A program made the position numbers and the translations under genes. A stretch of DNA of 64,000 nucleotides, from assembly GCA_030432295.1 (NCBI GenBank), contig JAUIHI010000006.1:186001-250000 (forward strand), given 5' to 3'. Below are positions 62,901 to 64,000 of the stretch, piece by piece. Position 1 is the stretch's first letter. Every line of letters begins with the position of its first letter. Below the pieces are notes generated by a model. That model saw only the letters and a program-made list of their open reading frames with translations, was not told the origin of the DNA and searched no databases. The DNA comes from Anaerolineae bacterium (GTDB lineage: Bacteria; Chloroflexota; Anaerolineae; Caldilineales; Caldilineaceae).

Positions 62901-63040
62901 GAATCAGCATGCAACTGGCCAAACGTTAACGATTCCGGGGCGCCGCCTGCACCCAGAAAAGTCATGATCGCTGCGTCTGGTTGTGCTGTGGTGCGTGCAA
63001 TAATTGCCTGAGTGATCGTGGAAGCGTTATTTAGGATCAT
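59975..63040 (-). CDS. FAAL-ACP-acyltransferase fusion (fatty acyl-AMP ligase, carrier, LpxL/LABLAT-like)
   Basis: 1021 residues from the ATG at 63040; an ATG at 63091 is possible but overlaps the upstream gene by 65 bases. Domain 1 (1-560): adenylate-forming ligase with FSSGTTGLPKG (174-184), GYGMTE (326-331), TGDLGYLADG (432-441) and catalytic Lys546 in TTSGKVAR, fatty-acyl-AMP-ligase-like. Domain 2 (about 570-645): acyl carrier, FFELGGDSL with Ser611 for phosphopantetheine. Domain 3 (about 680-1021): LpxL/LABLAT-like acyltransferase; the catalytic-site region is YHSPGLPF with His838, but residue 843 is Pro where family members have Asp or Glu. It likely activates a fatty acid, loads it on its own carrier and passes it to a glycan or lipid. 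Confidence 0.85.
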   Translation of the reverse strand: MILNNASTITQAIIARTTAQPDAAIMTFLGAGGAPESLTFGQLHADSLVIACRMASAGIGPGDVVVLAGEHEPWLIAALVATLYVGATPTIAPYSSAFKQTVRHQKRLRDIVKVSHAKAIIALPDLNTAMTEQVAELPCTVFDIKTLLTPDTPNQYSSRSIFTPEATAPAYVQFSSGTTGLPKGAVVTHANALRHLQMLVGLFKLSEKDVFVGWAPFYHDLGLVVYLLLPLVTGVPVVTIPPDYWVRRPLVLLRAIHDYCGTIAFMPGFGFNHSTRYIRQRDITGLDLRSMRLFIAGAEVIRPDVLEAFTLRFREIGLTPEAVQVGYGMTECVFMGSLTGQDTLPRIDSIDRQILLDKRLAIRSTDEHSLAVISCGTPPPGVMITICDEVGIPVPDRHLGEVVIDSPTLFDHYIHQNDLTAQTLKAGNLRTGDLGYLADGELFVVDRKKDLIISAGKHIYPESLEQIALAVAGDLGGRAAAFGVYSAALGTELPVLVCEVRGRLADDQEAHVLEAIRHQVYKGSNVLLADIRLVRRGWLAITTSGKVARSATREKYLASGYRPDSSGEALLRVARDKPALLEQALTTLFAEMLGLETVRPDDDFFELGGDSLTALRMVLAVEDAYDRRVPIEFFQAPTTSHLVRLLDGDEALPNAVISASMIRSEKQVVSLASSDIPKPKTRLRNSWRARLSRRRLVGRAQRILENVAFSGSYDQVRSRLNIWSRLAVKSGLYRTELSLLNQMQASLGKQTALSEDGQRAYLVGNMLMRQWRRLSRSGPTADTADVLTNSVQIFWQQLWRIMEDEDIEKTESAFSFTGWNHLETALDRGKGVLLVTYHSPGLPFASAVIESLVERGPIIHLVQYGGRKAVQMSQETDAPIALELQAATAERMILGYHTLRAGGVVAIANDFGYTPEGVVPCQIAGRKYEFKPTFAEIAWSTEAVILPCFAFCQPDGHIRTVFGPAFPAAGAFNDQADYVRQMIDCYADFLESSWRRHPESLLAGTIQRHLQRPAITNGVTS

Positions 63041-64000
63041 CTGAAGATACCATGTTGGTGACGGCGGCCCGATCAATTTTACGCATGGCATTCAACGGGA
63101 TATTCTCCACAAAAATCGCCCGCCGCGGCACTTGATGTGGTGGCAATTGTTCTCGGCAGTGATTCAGAATGGCCCGTTGTTCAACATTGGCTCCCTCAAT
63201 TACTGCTACCAGTTCCTCCAATCCATTCCGGGTAACACCAGTCACCACACAGCAGTTTCGCACGCCCGGAAAATCTATGATCGTATTTTCTGTAAGTACT
63301 GGATATACCGAGAATCCACCGATCTTCAGTATTTGTTTCTTGCGGCCAACAAAGCGTAGCGCCGGGCCATCATATGCGAATAAATCGCCGGTTTTGAACC
63401 AGCCAGCCTCGAAGTATTGCTCGTTCAACACTGGGTCGCCAAGATAACCTCGCGTAATAGGGGTGCCCTGAAGAAGTAATTCGCCATCCTCAGCGAGCTT
63501 CATTTGGTAATCGCCGCACATTTCCGAAAAAACGATCCTCTTTCCTGATGATAGCTTAGATAGGTGTCGCATCACTGGAGAAAGACATTCGGTGCTGCCA
63601 TACATATGCAAAAAGCATTCAGCGCCACGTGCAAGTAGCTCATCAGCCATAGACTCAGATACAGGTGATGCTCCCGACCCAACAAACTTGAGACAAGATA
63701 AATCAAGCATCGGCCAATTACTACTAACTTTCAACATCGAGATCATGGTAGGCAACAGAAACGTATGGGTTGGCTTGTAATGTGATATGTCCTTTGCAAA
63801 GCTGTACGGTGAAAAGGGCAAAAGGAAGTTCGAACTGCCAGAAAGCAACATGGGAAGTCCAATAAAGAGCAGTCCGCCAACGGTGAAAGGTGGCGCATAG
63901 TTGATAAAGATCGATGTGTGATCTAGTTCAAAGACCTGTATCGTATTCGATGCGGCTGCTCTGATGGCGGCCATATGCACGGGAACACCCTTGGGCATCC
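63027..64000 (-). CDS. acyl-AMP ligase / acyl-CoA synthetase, C-terminal part (cut by window edge)
   Basis: At least 324 codons are visible; the 5' part lies beyond the right edge. The window starts inside the P-loop (PKGV). Other ANL-family blocks follow: MYGSTECLSP, WFKTGDLFAYD, GRKKQILKIGGF and AMRKIDR, whose Lys is catalytic. The nearest types are acyl-CoA/AMP synthetases; whether it loads CoA or a carrier cannot be told. Its end overlaps the start of the FAAL fusion. The base composition is visibly AT-richer than most of the window. Confidence 0.87.
   Translation of the reverse strand, partial: MPKGVPVHMAAIRAAASNTIQVFELDHTSIFINYAPPFTVGGLLFIGLPMLLSGSSNFLLPFSPYSFAKDISHYKPTHTFLLPTMISMLKVSSNWPMLDLSCLKFVGSGASPVSESMADELLARGAECFLHMYGSTECLSPVMRHLSKLSSGKRIVFSEMCGDYQMKLAEDGELLLQGTPITRGYLGDPVLNEQYFEAGWFKTGDLFAYDGPALRFVGRKKQILKIGGFSVYPVLTENTIIDFPGVRNCCVVTGVTRNGLEELVAVIEGANVEQRAILNHCREQLPPHQVPRRAIFVENIPLNAMRKIDRAAVTNMVSSDDPK

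Noticed and set aside
1-64000. CRISPR arrays, tRNA or rRNA genes, transposases, prophage genes
   Set aside because: I looked in all gaps. No spaced direct repeats of CRISPR length, no cloverleaf-like segments and no transposase or integrase motifs were seen.

Overview
The window reads as part of a chromosome from a GC-rich, free-living bacterium, most likely a Chloroflexota lineage (Caldilineae/Anaerolineae-like). That placement is an inference. It rests on the gene mix (two Cys-type sulfatases, enolase-superfamily and Gfo/Idh sugar enzymes, a DUF6298-like protein, a PhyH dioxygenase, an orphan molybdopterin dehydrogenase subunit), on several likely TTG/GTG starts, and on a homodimeric AceE. 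I see no rRNA, tRNA, CRISPR array, phage or transposase gene.

Layout. 1-16.7 kb is mixed housekeeping and transport: the 3' part of a Ca2+-type P-ATPase, two MFS carriers, an M20 peptidase plus a PLP decarboxylase, a DUF6298-like/MFS pair, a GT39-type membrane protein, tatA, recN and an nfeD-type protease. 16.8-20.6 kb holds a methyltransferase, a GCS2 ligase and a three-gene overlapping set (small antitoxin-like protein, DUF6516-like protein, nucleotidyltransferase). 20.7-26.2 kb is a minus-strand run of a PRTase, prfA, prmC and a xanthine-dehydrogenase-type large subunit. dnaK, a J-domain protein and an M1 lipoprotein peptidase run rightward from 26.7 to 31.4 kb. 31.7-43.3 kb looks like a carbohydrate or sulfated-glycan catabolic region: two enolase-superfamily proteins, a Tat-exported lactonase-like propeller, Gfo/Idh, two SDRs, a sugar isomerase, a PhyH oxygenase and two sulfatases. 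43.4-46.4 kb encodes a PEP-synthase/Rph-like phosphotransferase with a C-terminal membrane tail, overlapping a 63-residue membrane protein. 46.4-50.5 kb is pyruvate dehydrogenase E1 and E2.

The most unusual part is 50.7-64 kb, a tight minus-strand chain of twelve genes that runs out of the right edge. It has an acyl-AMP ligase; a FAAL-ACP-acyltransferase fusion; GT4 and GT2 glycosyltransferases; FkbM and MycE-type methyltransferases; three different sulfotransferases; a GH130-like propeller protein; an NTP_transf_5-type protein; and a TauE/SafE permease. Most junctions overlap or are a few bases apart. My reading is a biosynthetic operon for an acylated, methylated and sulfated glycan or glycolipid. 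The base composition of its middle and right part is visibly lower in GC than the rest, suggesting transfer.

The region from 1 to about 48 kb has many long intergenic inverted repeats of unrelated sequence (at least ten families). I saw none in the 50.7-64 kb operon.
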